Positions 6,025 through 13,112 of a stretch of DNA of 15,609 nucleotides are shown here, piece after piece. Source of the DNA: Ruminococcus sp. (GTDB lineage: Bacteria; Bacillota; Clostridia; Oscillospirales; Ruminococcaceae); NCBI GenBank assembly GCA_003488415.1, contig DNLQ01000037.1, forward strand, positions 1-15,609, in the 5' to 3' direction. Within the stretch, counting starts at the first letter, position 1; each line of letters begins with the position of its first letter. A program made the position numbers and the translations under genes. The notes beneath the pieces were generated by a model. The model was given only the letters and a program-made list of their open reading frames with translations. It was not told the DNA's origin and ran no database searches.

Positions 6025-6957
6025 CTATACTTTTTCCACCTCTGACATATAACTCTCAAGGCTCTCGATACATGACTTTATCAGCTTCTGATTCGGATGA
6101 GTGGGACTGTATACAATGATGTCACGAATCGGTACACAGGCGTAGGAGCATCTGCGTATCACCATGTTAGTGTGCAGAAGGTCGGACTTCGGCATGGGAG
6201 CTGCCCACATATACGAGTCCTTGATGGTATGCAGCATGGTTATCTTGCTCCCACGGTCACGGACGTACACTATCTTTCCGTTGTAATCCATATCATAATC
6301 CGGGTTGATATGATTTTTCCGGAACAGATTAAGATCCTCGTCACCGTGCATGATCTCGGTACATTTCTGCAATACTTCGTATGGAACGTCGTCATACTGC
6401 TCCAGTATGCTGCCACGCTGTGTGAGTATGGTCATGAAGAATTCGGTCAGCAGTTTGCCTTCAAGCTGCTTGTCTCTCAGCTTCTCCTCGTAGAGGCGGC
6501 TCTGGTTAGCCGGGACTCTGATAACGCCGATATCATACTTTCCGCTTCCCGTATCGTCTATGACCTTGCTTGCGTTCATCTCCAGGAAGTGCATACTGTA
6601 GTTCCTGCCCTCCTCGTTGAGCTTGTTTATCCAGCTTCCAACGGCAGTGGTGATGTAGGATGAACGTGTGGCAGCCACCTTGAATGTGACGGTACTGTCA
6701 GTGTTTCCGGCGTAGTCCTCGGAAAGTCTGTGGAAATCGTTTATTATCTTCCTTGCCCTTATGAAAAACTCCTCACCCTCGGGAGTAAGAGCCATTCCGG
6801 AGCCTGTTCTCCAGAATATCTGTATGCCGATCTCAGCTTCAAGCTCTTTCAGAGCAATGCTGATATTAGGCTGAGCCTGATACAGCTTCCTGGCTGCTCC
6901 TGTGATGCTGCCTTCCCTCGCTATCTCGATGACATACTCAAGCTGCTGCAGCTTCAT
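6025..6957 (-). CDS. LysR-type transcriptional regulator
   Basis: This 310-residue regulator has the LysR winged helix at its N-terminus (MKLQQLEYVIEIAREGSITGAA covers the start; ALKELEAEIGIQIFWRTGSGMALTPEGEEF continues to about residue 65), a linker helix to about 88, and a periplasmic-binding-like effector domain from about 92 (FKVAATRSSYI) to the end. The effector is not recognisable. It has its own strong promoter (7018-7046) with a leader of about 50 nt and a ribosome site AAGGATG. It is transcribed divergently from the CotH/dockerin gene, an arrangement common for LysR regulators and their targets, so control of that gene is a reasonable inference. It ends at a strong terminator. Confidence 0.92.
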   Translation of the reverse strand: MKLQQLEYVIEIAREGSITGAARKLYQAQPNISIALKELEAEIGIQIFWRTGSGMALTPEGEEFFIRARKIINDFHRLSEDYAGNTDSTVTFKVAATRSSYITTAVGSWINKLNEEGRNYSMHFLEMNASKVIDDTGSGKYDIGVIRVPANQSRLYEEKLRDKQLEGKLLTEFFMTILTQRGSILEQYDDVPYEVLQKCTEIMHGDEDLNLFRKNHINPDYDMDYNGKIVYVRDRGSKITMLHTIKDSYMWAAPMPKSDLLHTNMVIRRCSYACVPIRDIIVYSPTHPNQKLIKSCIESLESYMSEVEKV

Positions 6958-7017
6958 AACTATTCACCATCCTTTATAAGAACCCGGCGATTCCGGGCTG
7001 TACCCTCATACATCATT

Positions 7018-7046
7018 ATTATATCATGGCTTACACCGGATTGCAA
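7018..7046 (-). promoter_or_regulatory. Sigma-A-type promoter of the LysR gene
   Basis: On the minus strand TTGCAA (7041-7046) and TATAAT (7018-7023) have a 17-nt spacer. The leader holds a small CCCGG/CCGGG hairpin (6983-6997). The start site would be about 150 bp from that of the divergent CotH gene. Confidence 0.8.
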
Positions 7047-7156
7047 GACTTTTTTACGGTATATCCGCACTAACCGGTATTATGCCGCCTGAGATATATG
7101 CAGTTTTGCACCGCATTACTCATTATCCGCAATTTTTAACCGGAAAACCGCTTATA

Positions 7157-7191
7157 ATGATGTTGACATATCATGCTAAAAATGATAGAAT
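7157..7191 (+). promoter_or_regulatory. Promoter of the CotH/dockerin gene with a palindrome over the -35 box
   Basis: A perfect TTGACA (7163-7168) and TAGAAT (7186-7191) are separated by 17 nt. The -35 box lies inside the dyad ATGAT-N8-ATCAT (7157-7161 and 7170-7174), and another ATGAT follows at 7182-7186. The dyad has the size expected of a LysR-type or other dimer site. The leader is about 43 nt with GGGAGG at 7227-7232. Confidence 0.7.
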
Positions 7192-7240
7192 AGAGCTGTA
7201 AAGTATAGATTAGCTGATAATATTATGGGAGGAAACCAAT

Positions 7241-10141
7241 ATGAAACGGAATATTATCACTAAGTCAGCAGCCGGAATACTGAGTCTGGCTGTTATCCCG
7301 GGAACAGCCATTATCCCCGGGATGAATATTTCTGCCGCCAGCGGAAATATCGTTATCAACGAGGTCTGTGCCTCGAACACTTCATCACCTGCACAGGACG
7401 GCGGTCTTTACGACTGGATAGAGCTTATCAATACGTCCACCGATCCTGTCAGCATCAGCGGCTACGGTCTTACCGACAAGGACACTGAGCCATACGCATA
7501 CAAATTCCCGGAGGGTACTGTCATCAACGGCGGCGAGAGACTCGTGGTATACTGCGACTCCAAGGCTGAGGGCGACTTTGCTCCCTTTGGCATATCCACA
7601 TCAGGTGAGACTATCACTCTCACAGACGCAGCCGGAGCTGTTGCCGATACAGTTACCTTCGGCGCACTGGGTGACAACGAGAGCTATGGTCAGTACCCCG
7701 AGAACAGCGGTATATACTACGTTATGTCTGCCACTCCCGGCGCTGCAAATGCAGCTCCCCAGGGACAGAATGCAGTCAAGGAGCCTGAGTTCTCCGCAGA
7801 GAGCGGCTTCTATGACAATAACGTGCAGCTCTCATTGACATCTGCACAGAACTACACCATATACTACACCACAGACGGCAGCGATCCTAAGCCGGACTCA
7901 GCTGCATCAAAACAGTACACCGGCCCCATACAGCTCAGCGACCGCTCCGGTGAGCCGAATGTACTCAGCGCCCACACGGACATCACCTACCCCGACGCTA
8001 CAGCTCCCGGACAGGTGGACAAGGCAAATGTCATCCGTGCAGCAGCTTACGACGATTCCGGCAACGCCAGCAGGATCATAACAAAGACCTACTTCATAGG
8101 CAGGACTGCTTCTTCATACCTCAAAAATATGAAGGTAGTCTCACTTGTAACAGACGAGAAGAACCTCTTCGATCCCACTATCGGTATCTATGTAAGAGGC
8201 GATGTATTTGACGCTCAGGGATATAATACCGGCGGCGGTATGACCTTCCCCGGAATGGGCGGCTGGAACTTCCCCGGAATGGGTGACTTCAATCCCGGCG
8301 GACAGCAGGATGCAGATCAGCAGGACACAGAACAGCAGAACCCCGGACAGCAGAATCCCGTCTGGAATCCCGGCGCTATGGGCGGCATGGGTATGCTTTT
8401 TGACAAGGACGGAAACATGGTCCAGAACTGGGAGGTACAGGGCAACTACACCCAGAAGGGCAAGGCGTGGGAGCGTGAGGCAAGCATGGAGGTATTCGAC
8501 TCCGGCAGTCCCGTTATCGCTCAGAACGTGGGTATCCGCATCAAGGGAGCAGCTTCAAGGTCAAGCGCACAGAAGAGCTTCAATGTATACGCAAGGTCTT
8601 CCTACGGCGTTGATTCACTTGATTTCGACTTCTTCAGCGGTACTGCAAGAAAGCAGACCAACGGCAAGAAGATAAAGAAATTCGACTCCATCACTCTCCG
8701 CAACGGCGGTAACGACAACGGCAACACCTGGTTCAGGGATTCTATAAACCAGCGCCTTATCACAGACCGCAACTGTGCATATCAGGCTACTGATGAGTGC
8801 ATGGTATTCATCGACGGCGAGTTCTGGGGAATATATCAGATCACTGAGAAGCTCAGTGACGATTACCTCAACGATCACTTCGGCATCGAGAAGACGGCTG
8901 CCGTTATGATAAAGAACGACGAGCTTGAAGAAGGCAGTGACTCCGACCTCCAGGATTGGGAGCAGCTCAAGGACTTCTGTGCCGGAAACGATATGTCAAA
9001 CGCCTCAAACTACAAGCGCTTCACCGACAGCGTTGACGTACAGAGCTACATCGACTACTTTGCCGCACAGATCTACTGGAACAACTGGGACTGGCCCCAG
9101 AACAATACTGCTCTCTGGAGAACATCTGCTGTTGACAGCTCAAATCCCTACGCTGACGGCAAGTGGCGTATGATAATATTCGATACCGAGTACGGTCAGG
9201 GACTCTACAATCAGAACAATACCTCGGCATCGTTCGACACTATCGGACGTATCAAGTCCAATGACGACAATACCAGCAAGATGTTCATCTCACTGCTGAA
9301 AAATCCCGATTTTGCACAGCAGTTCGGTATCACCTTCATGGATCTTGCTAACTACAACTTTGCATCTGACAAGGTGAAGTCCGTTATCGACTTCTTCAGC
9401 AATACCTACTCCACACAGATAAGCGATACCAAGACACGCTTCAGCTCAGGCGGAGGCGGCGGCTTTGGCGGCGGAGCTTCCGGATTCCAGGTCATAAGCC
9501 AGTTCTACGATCAGCGTGCCGCAAGCGCTCCCCGTATCATAAGCGGAAACCTCGGCATAGAGAACTCTACCGGCTCAGTGACTGTTTACAACAGCTCGGA
9601 ACAGGGTACAGTAAAGCTCAATACCCTCACTCTCGACATGGATCAGTGGAGCGGTAACTACTACACTGCTTATCCTGTTACTGCAACAGCAGTACCCAAG
9701 GAGGGCGTGACCTTTACAGGCTGGGAGGTAACAGACTCCACCGGCGCTGCAAAGACATACAATGATGCTACTATAACAGTTCCGGTAACAGGCGGAGTTA
9801 CGATAAAGGCACTCTACAGCGGAACTGCCTCAACTGCCGCACCTACAGAAGCTCCCAAGCCCACAGATGCTCCCAAGCCTACTGATGCACCCACTCAGCC
9901 CGGCACATCAGCTCCCGGAGGATTCTACGGCGACGCAAACCTTGACGGTAAGGTGAATGTATCCGATGCCGTTTCAGTACTCCAGTACGCAGCAAACAGG
10001 ACTAAGTACCCTCTGGACGCACAGGGGATCGTCAATGCAGATGTTGACGGTTCATCCGGTATCACCGGAAGTGATGCGATCGTTATCCAGCAGGTAGATG
10101 CAGGTGTTATCAGGCAGGCTGATCTTCCTCTGAAGAAGTAA
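7241..10141 (+). CDS. Secreted CotH-kinase family protein with lamin-tail domain and type I dockerin
   Basis: This 966-residue protein has a signal peptide (1-33, cleavage near SAAS). A lamin-tail domain follows (about 36-165, INEVCASN then DWIELINTS), then a chitobiase C-terminal-like domain (about 181-285, YTIYYTTDGSDP). The CotH kinase-like domain (about 297-765) has FIDGEFWGIYQITEKLSDDY (523-542) and WRMIIFDTEYGQG (642-654). It contains a Gly/Pro/Gln/Asn-rich insert (331-390) and a poly-Gly insert (736-748). Next come a beta repeat domain (about 788-860, GVTFTGWEV), a Pro/Thr linker (866-893) and a type I dockerin (897-960). The dockerin has two calcium loops, at D898-D909 and D934-D945; the second has Ser instead of Asp at loop position 5. 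CotH proteins are atypical secreted protein kinases in spore-formers, and the dockerin suggests attachment to a cellulosome scaffold. The substrate is unknown. The gene has its own promoter and a strong terminator. Confidence 0.93.
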   Translation: MKRNIITKSAAGILSLAVIPGTAIIPGMNISAASGNIVINEVCASNTSSPAQDGGLYDWIELINTSTDPVSISGYGLTDKDTEPYAYKFPEGTVINGGERLVVYCDSKAEGDFAPFGISTSGETITLTDAAGAVADTVTFGALGDNESYGQYPENSGIYYVMSATPGAANAAPQGQNAVKEPEFSAESGFYDNNVQLSLTSAQNYTIYYTTDGSDPKPDSAASKQYTGPIQLSDRSGEPNVLSAHTDITYPDATAPGQVDKANVIRAAAYDDSGNASRIITKTYFIGRTASSYLKNMKVVSLVTDEKNLFDPTIGIYVRGDVFDAQGYNTGGGMTFPGMGGWNFPGMGDFNPGGQQDADQQDTEQQNPGQQNPVWNPGAMGGMGMLFDKDGNMVQNWEVQGNYTQKGKAWEREASMEVFDSGSPVIAQNVGIRIKGAASRSSAQKSFNVYARSSYGVDSLDFDFFSGTARKQTNGKKIKKFDSITLRNGGNDNGNTWFRDSINQRLITDRNCAYQATDECMVFIDGEFWGIYQITEKLSDDYLNDHFGIEKTAAVMIKNDELEEGSDSDLQDWEQLKDFCAGNDMSNASNYKRFTDSVDVQSYIDYFAAQIYWNNWDWPQNNTALWRTSAVDSSNPYADGKWRMIIFDTEYGQGLYNQNNTSASFDTIGRIKSNDDNTSKMFISLLKNPDFAQQFGITFMDLANYNFASDKVKSVIDFFSNTYSTQISDTKTRFSSGGGGGFGGGASGFQVISQFYDQRAASAPRIISGNLGIENSTGSVTVYNSSEQGTVKLNTLTLDMDQWSGNYYTAYPVTATAVPKEGVTFTGWEVTDSTGAAKTYNDATITVPVTGGVTIKALYSGTASTAAPTEAPKPTDAPKPTDAPTQPGTSAPGGFYGDANLDGKVNVSDAVSVLQYAANRTKYPLDAQGIVNADVDGSSGITGSDAIVIQQVDAGVIRQADLPLKK

Positions 10142-10170
10142 GCTCTGCGGCTGATATCCGGTAATAAAGC

Positions 10171-10206
10171 AAATATCCCCTTGCTTCGGCGAGGGGATAT
10201 TTTTAT
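10171..10206 (+). terminator. Strong UUCG-loop terminator after the CotH/dockerin gene
   Basis: A 14-bp stem (10171-10184 with 10189-10202, one G-U pair) is closed by a TTCG tetraloop and runs into a T-tract (about 10200-10204). It is A-rich on the 5' side, so it can also act for the minus strand. It lies 29 nt after the stop codon. Confidence 0.92.
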
Positions 10207-10210
10207 GCGG

Positions 10211-10237
10211 AAAAGAAAGCCGGACTTGTGTCCGGCT
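10211..10237 (-). terminator. Terminator of the rsmD-coaD operon
   Basis: AGCCGGAC (10218-10225) and GTCCGGCT (10230-10237) form a perfect 8-bp stem with a 4-nt loop. On the minus strand it is followed by TTCTTTT (10211-10217). It is 164 nt beyond the last stop of the operon, leaving a long 3' untranslated region. Confidence 0.75.
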
Positions 10238-10274
10238 CGTTTGCCGGAAGACATTATTTTTATCAGCAGACTGA

Positions 10275-10388
10275 CACTCCGGTTTTACCGGGGTGATAAA
10301 ACTTCCCGAAGAACTGGAATGACCTCCTGGTATGACGGGATAGAACAGGCTTGGTGCCGGATCACTATCTGAAATACCGGGAGGTCAT
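10275..10388. repeat. Two inverted repeats in the 3' region of the coaD operon
   Basis: ATGACCTCCTGGTAT (10319-10333) pairs with ATACCGGGAGGTCAT (10374-10388), 15 bp with a single G-T opposition. Inside it GATAG (10339-10343) pairs with CTATC (10365-10369), giving one long imperfect hairpin of 70 nt. Next to it CACTCCGG (10275-10282) pairs with CCGGGGTG (10288-10295), with one wobble. The block lies between the last gene of the operon (10401) and its terminator. It may be a 3' UTR structure or a small mobile repeat; no second copy was seen in the window. Confidence 0.5.
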
Positions 10389-10400
10389 CTGTCATGACGG

Positions 10401-10991
10401 TTATGATCTGCCGTTCCTTATCTTGCTTGTGGCAGAGCTGTCGGGAGCATTAGTGTTGGTATCCTGTGCAGCAGATGACTGAGTATTCTGTGTCAGGGCA
10501 GGAGAAGTTCTCAGCTCACGCTGGAGCTTATCCTTGGCAGCCTTTACCTCAGTGAGGTTACGGCTGTAGAGAGTCTCTGCATCGGAAAGCATCTTTGCAG
10601 CGGACATAGCAGCTTCTTTCTCCAGCTTGGCAGAGGATGACTGTGCTCTGCGGAGCATCTCCATAGCTCTTTCCTTTGCATCACGTACTATATCGTCGGC
10701 ACGCTTTCTTGCCTCTACAACTATAGGCTCCTTGGCAACGAGCTGTGAAGCCTTTTCCTCAGCCTTGCGGATGATACTGTCGGCATTGAGCTTTGCGTCG
10801 CTGATGATGCGCTCACTGTCGTACTCTATCTTCTTTGCCTCCTTCAGTTCGTGGGGGAGGTTTATGCGTATATCGTTTATCAGCTCTCTCATTCTTTCGC
10901 CGTCAACGATCTTCTTGTGGTTCACGAATGGAAAAGTGGGAGCTTTATCCAGAGTCTCCTCAATGTCTTCCAGTATCTCATCAATAGCCAT
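10401..10991 (-). CDS. Coiled-coil protein, third gene of the rsmD-coaD operon
   Basis: This 196-residue protein has an N-terminal segment MAIDEILEDIEETLDKAP, a middle part (about 25-150) rich in Ala/Glu/Lys/Arg with repeats such as ISDAKLNADSIIRKAEEKA and VEARKRADDIVRDAKERAMEM, and a Ser/Thr/Asn/Gln-rich tail (about 160-196) that is probably disordered. The Ala-rich heptads resemble DivIVA-like proteins or V-ATPase subunit H-like coiled coils, which are frequent false names for this family. The function is not established. Proteins of this kind often follow coaD in Clostridia (from memory), perhaps linked to cell division or envelope organisation. The ATG is 5 nt after the coaD stop and its AGGAGAG site is the end of coaD, so the two are translationally coupled. 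Confidence 0.8.
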   Translation of the reverse strand: MAIDEILEDIEETLDKAPTFPFVNHKKIVDGERMRELINDIRINLPHELKEAKKIEYDSERIISDAKLNADSIIRKAEEKASQLVAKEPIVVEARKRADDIVRDAKERAMEMLRRAQSSSAKLEKEAAMSAAKMLSDAETLYSRNLTEVKAAKDKLQRELRTSPALTQNTQSSAAQDTNTNAPDSSATSKIRNGRS

Positions 10992-10996
10992 ATCAA

Positions 10997-11494
10997 TTAT
11001 CTCTCCTTTACAAGTCTTTGTTTTATATCACCCAGTATCGCTTCCGGAACAAAGTGGCTTATATCGCCGCCGAAGTAAGCGATCTGCTTTACTACGCTTG
11101 AACTCAGGTACATATTCTCAGCAGCCGTGGTAAGGAACACTGTCTCAGCACCGGCATAGAGCTTCTTATTTGCAAGAGCCATCTGGAACTCATACTCAAA
11201 GTCGCTTACCGCACGGAGCCCCTTGACGATAGCGATAGCGCCCACGTTTCTTACGTAATCTGCCAGCAGACCGTCGAGAATGTCGATCACCACGTTATCC
11301 AGATCCGTTGTCACAGCCTCTATCATCAGCATACGCTCCGTAGCGGTGAAGCTGGGCTGTGATTTGCCGGCATTCCGTGATATAAGCACTATCACTTTAT
11401 CGAACAGCTTTGAAGCTCTTGTTATTATGTCCAGGTGGCCGAGTGTTACCGGATCGAAGCTGCCGGGACATACAGCTATTCTTCTTCCTGCCAT
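10997..11494 (-). CDS. coaD: Phosphopantetheine adenylyltransferase
   Basis: CoaD transfers AMP from ATP to 4'-phosphopantetheine, giving dephospho-CoA, the penultimate step of coenzyme A synthesis, in the cytoplasm. At 165 residues it has the standard length. The nucleotidyltransferase signature PGSFDPVTLGHLDII lies at 10-24 with the T/HxGH motif. KGLRAVSDFEYE (90-101) is the conserved substrate loop with Lys in place of the more common first Arg. LSSSVVKQIA (about 129-138) is the second nucleotide-binding motif. The start ATG overlaps the rsmD stop by one base (TAATG), and GGGAGGA in the end of rsmD is the ribosome site, so the two are coupled. Confidence 0.98.
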   Translation of the reverse strand: MAGRRIAVCPGSFDPVTLGHLDIITRASKLFDKVIVLISRNAGKSQPSFTATERMLMIEAVTTDLDNVVIDILDGLLADYVRNVGAIAIVKGLRAVSDFEYEFQMALANKKLYAGAETVFLTTAAENMYLSSSVVKQIAYFGGDISHFVPEAILGDIKQRLVKER

Positions 11495-12063
11495 TACAGT
11501 TCCTCCCTTTCCTCAGTGTCATCGGGAACGGGCCTTACGAAAAGAGCCGCATTGATCTTGCCGTATCTGTACACCTTCCTGAGGACTGTACCCTCCGGAG
11601 CTTCCGGCTCGCCGGCTTCCTTTTCGTACTCGCATATAATAGTGCCGCCCTCACTGAGCTTCTCTGCCGCTAAAGGCAGCAGCTTTGCAATATGCCCCAT
11701 ACGGTACGGCGGATCGAGTATGATAATATCAAACTTCATAGATGTGAGTCTTATGTAATCATAGCTGTCACGGGTAATGACCTCTGCCTGACGCATAAGA
11801 CCGGTATTCTTCAGATTCTCGTTGACGCACTTTACAGATCTTGCGGAGCTGTCAACGAACACAGCTCTCTTAGCGCCCCGGCTGAGCGCTTCAATGCCCA
11901 TCTGACCGCTTCCGGCGAAGAGATCCAGTACAACGGCATCTTCAATCTCGAACTGTATAGCGGAGAAGATGCCTTCCTTGACCTTGTCGGCGGTCGGTCT
12001 GACGTCGAGGCCTTCCGGAGCGATGAGCTTTCGTCCTCTGGCTGTCCCTGTAATAACTCTCAT
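11494..12063 (-). CDS. rsmD: 16S rRNA (guanine(966)-N2)-methyltransferase
   Basis: RsmD methylates G966 of 16S rRNA in the small ribosomal subunit using S-adenosylmethionine. The 189-residue protein shows the family start MRVITGTARGRKL, the conserved VRPTADKVKEGIFSAI (21-36), the AdoMet loop VLDLFAGSGQMGIEAL (45-60) and the catalytic DPPY motif (117-120). The acidic C-terminus (PDDTEEREEL) extends a little past the usual end. GGAG 6-7 nt before the ATG is the ribosome site. It is the first gene of the operon rsmD-coaD-coiled-coil protein, read from the promoter at 12166-12194 with a leader of about 95 nt that can form several short stems. Confidence 0.97.
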   Translation of the reverse strand: MRVITGTARGRKLIAPEGLDVRPTADKVKEGIFSAIQFEIEDAVVLDLFAGSGQMGIEALSRGAKRAVFVDSSARSVKCVNENLKNTGLMRQAEVITRDSYDYIRLTSMKFDIIILDPPYRMGHIAKLLPLAAEKLSEGGTIICEYEKEAGEPEAPEGTVLRKVYRYGKINAALFVRPVPDDTEEREEL

Positions 12064-12165
12064 AGTATCTCCGAACCGCAGAAGTCAATAACTGCGGAGC
12101 TCCGTATTTACGGCATACGGAAGCCGGATTCTCCTGTTACGCACAGGGATATTATTACACATATC

Positions 12166-12194
12166 ATTATACATTATTTCCGCAAACTTGTCTA
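12166..12194 (-). promoter_or_regulatory. Sigma-A-type promoter of the rsmD operon
   Basis: TAGACA (12189-12194) and a perfect TATAAT (12166-12171) are spaced by 17 nt on the minus strand. The leader that follows holds short dyads, such as CCGCAG/CTGCGG just before the ribosome site (about 12075-12096). Confidence 0.75.
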
Positions 12195-12270
12195 TAGCGT
12201 TTTTGAAATATAGTGGATTTAAACAATTTTCAGAATTTGCATTCGTCTACAATCAACAATTTTCCTACAG

Positions 12271-12402
12271 TCTCCGGCAGCTATGGGAGAAACGTGCCGG
12301 GAAAGGGCGGACTGCGCCGGCAGACGGGCGGCAGAGGCTCCCGGATAAAATATCCCGGAAGGCGCAGCCGTGCAGTCCCGGCTGCTGCATCCCGCTTTCG
12401 GG
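12271..12402. other. GC-rich nested-stem region between the rsmD and rimP promoters, possible non-coding RNA
   Basis: This is the core of the 545-bp gene-free stretch 12064-12608. It is clearly GC-rich while its flanks (12180-12270 and 12405-12500) are AT-rich. The pairs seen are TCTCC/GGAGA (12271-12275 with 12286-12290); GCCGGGA/TCCCGGC (12296-12302 with 12376-12382); nested inside, CTGCGCC/GGCGCAG (12312-12318 with 12361-12367); a tip hairpin with one mismatch (12339-12347 with 12351-12359); and CCCG-CTTT-CGGG (12391-12402), after which TTTTTCTT follows at 12412-12419. An alternative pair GGACTGC/GCAGTCC competes with the inner helix. I could not assign strand, promoter or known RNA family. 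Several long open frames cross it, but none has a ribosome site. Confidence 0.4.
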
Positions 12403-12462
12403 CGAGACACATTTTTCTTGCAAAACTGCGTGAAAAAATTCGTGAAAAATTTCGCAAACCCC

Positions 12463-12491
12463 TTGATTTTTGAGAACTGATGTGTTATAAT
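12463..12491 (+). promoter_or_regulatory. Promoter of the rimP-nusA-infB operon
   Basis: TTGATT (12463-12468) and a perfect TATAAT (12486-12491) are separated by 17 nt. The start near 12498 gives a leader of about 110 nt before rimP. Confidence 0.85.
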
Positions 12492-12512
12492 AGTAAACGA
12501 TGATAGTAGACT

Positions 12513-12593
12513 AAAGACCGGAAACTTCCGGTCTTTCGTTTTGAATCGGGAAAAATCCCGGACTACTGACTCAAATCGAAGCTGTGACACAGC
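12513..12593 (+). promoter_or_regulatory. rimP leader with terminator-like hairpin and two further stems
   Basis: About 15 nt after the likely start site AAAGACCGGA (12513-12522) pairs with TCCGGTCTTT (12527-12536) in a perfect 10-bp stem with loop AACT, followed by CGTTTTG, so it looks like an early intrinsic terminator. Two small stems follow: CGGGA/TCCCG (12547-12551 with 12556-12560, loop AAAA) and GCTGT/ACAGC (12581-12585 with 12589-12593), the last ending just before the ribosome site. This layout fits attenuation or anti-termination of the operon; the effector is unknown. Confidence 0.5.
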
Positions 12594-12608
12594 GGAAGGA
12601 GACTGCGT

Positions 12609-13085
12609 ATGAAGCTGAAAAAATTCGGCGGAACAGAGCAGAAGGTCTACGACCTTGTGAAGCCTGTCACCGACGAGCTGGGCTACTACCTCTGGGACGT
12701 CTGTTACGTCAAGGAGGGAGCAATGTGGTACCTGAGGATCTTTATAGATCAGGATGAGGGTATCTCCATTGATGACTGCGAGAGGGCAACAGCACCGATC
12801 AATGAAGTTCTGGACGAAGCTGATCCCATTTCTCAGAGCTATATGCTGGAGGTCGGCTCTGCCGGTCTGGAGCGTGAGCTGCTCAGGGAGGAGCATTTCG
12901 AGGTGTGCATCGGCGACGATGTGAGGATACGCTTTATAAGAAGCGTGGACGGCGAAAAGGAGATAAAAGCAGCTCTCCTGGGCGCTGACCGCAGCAGTCT
13001 CACCGTCAGGGATGAAAGCGGTACAGAGAGGACTCTCCCTCTTGAAGAGATCGCTTTTGTAAAGCTATGGTTTGATTTTGAATAA
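12609..13085 (+). CDS. rimP: Ribosome maturation factor RimP
   Basis: RimP helps late assembly of the 30S ribosomal subunit. The 158-residue protein has the expected two-domain layout: an N-terminal alpha/beta domain with LGYYLWDVCYVKEGAMWYLR (24-43), IDQDEGISIDDCERAT (46-61) and VGSAGLERELLREEHFE (82-98, equivalent to the SPGLDRPL signature, with Ala for Pro), and a C-terminal Sm-like barrel (about 100-158) ending LPLEEIAFVKLWFDFE. The ATG follows GGAAGGAG. It is the first gene of the conserved rimP-nusA-rnpM-ylxQ-infB operon, with a leader that contains a terminator-like hairpin. Confidence 0.96.
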   Translation: MKLKKFGGTEQKVYDLVKPVTDELGYYLWDVCYVKEGAMWYLRIFIDQDEGISIDDCERATAPINEVLDEADPISQSYMLEVGSAGLERELLREEHFEVCIGDDVRIRFIRSVDGEKEIKAALLGADRSSLTVRDESGTERTLPLEEIAFVKLWFDFE

Positions 13086-13112
13086 ATATAATATACTGGA
13101 GGAATTAACTCA

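Noticed and set aside
7462..9230. Several open frames inside the CotH gene in other frames
   Set aside because: They are shadows of a single long gene with continuous domain matches.
12351..12369. SRP RNA-like string CCGGAAGG-CGCAGCC
   Set aside because: The required opposite strand (GGUCAGG-like) is missing before the GGAA loop and the overall fold does not match; treated as chance.
12213..12473. Plus-strand open frame rich in Arg in the GC-rich region before rimP
   Set aside because: No ribosome site, it overlaps the rimP -35 region, and the composition follows the GC-rich structured DNA.
12219..12896. Minus-strand open frame of 225 residues across the rimP leader
   Set aside because: It overlaps the rimP promoter, leader and gene in antisense, and the protein has no recognisable composition or ribosome site.
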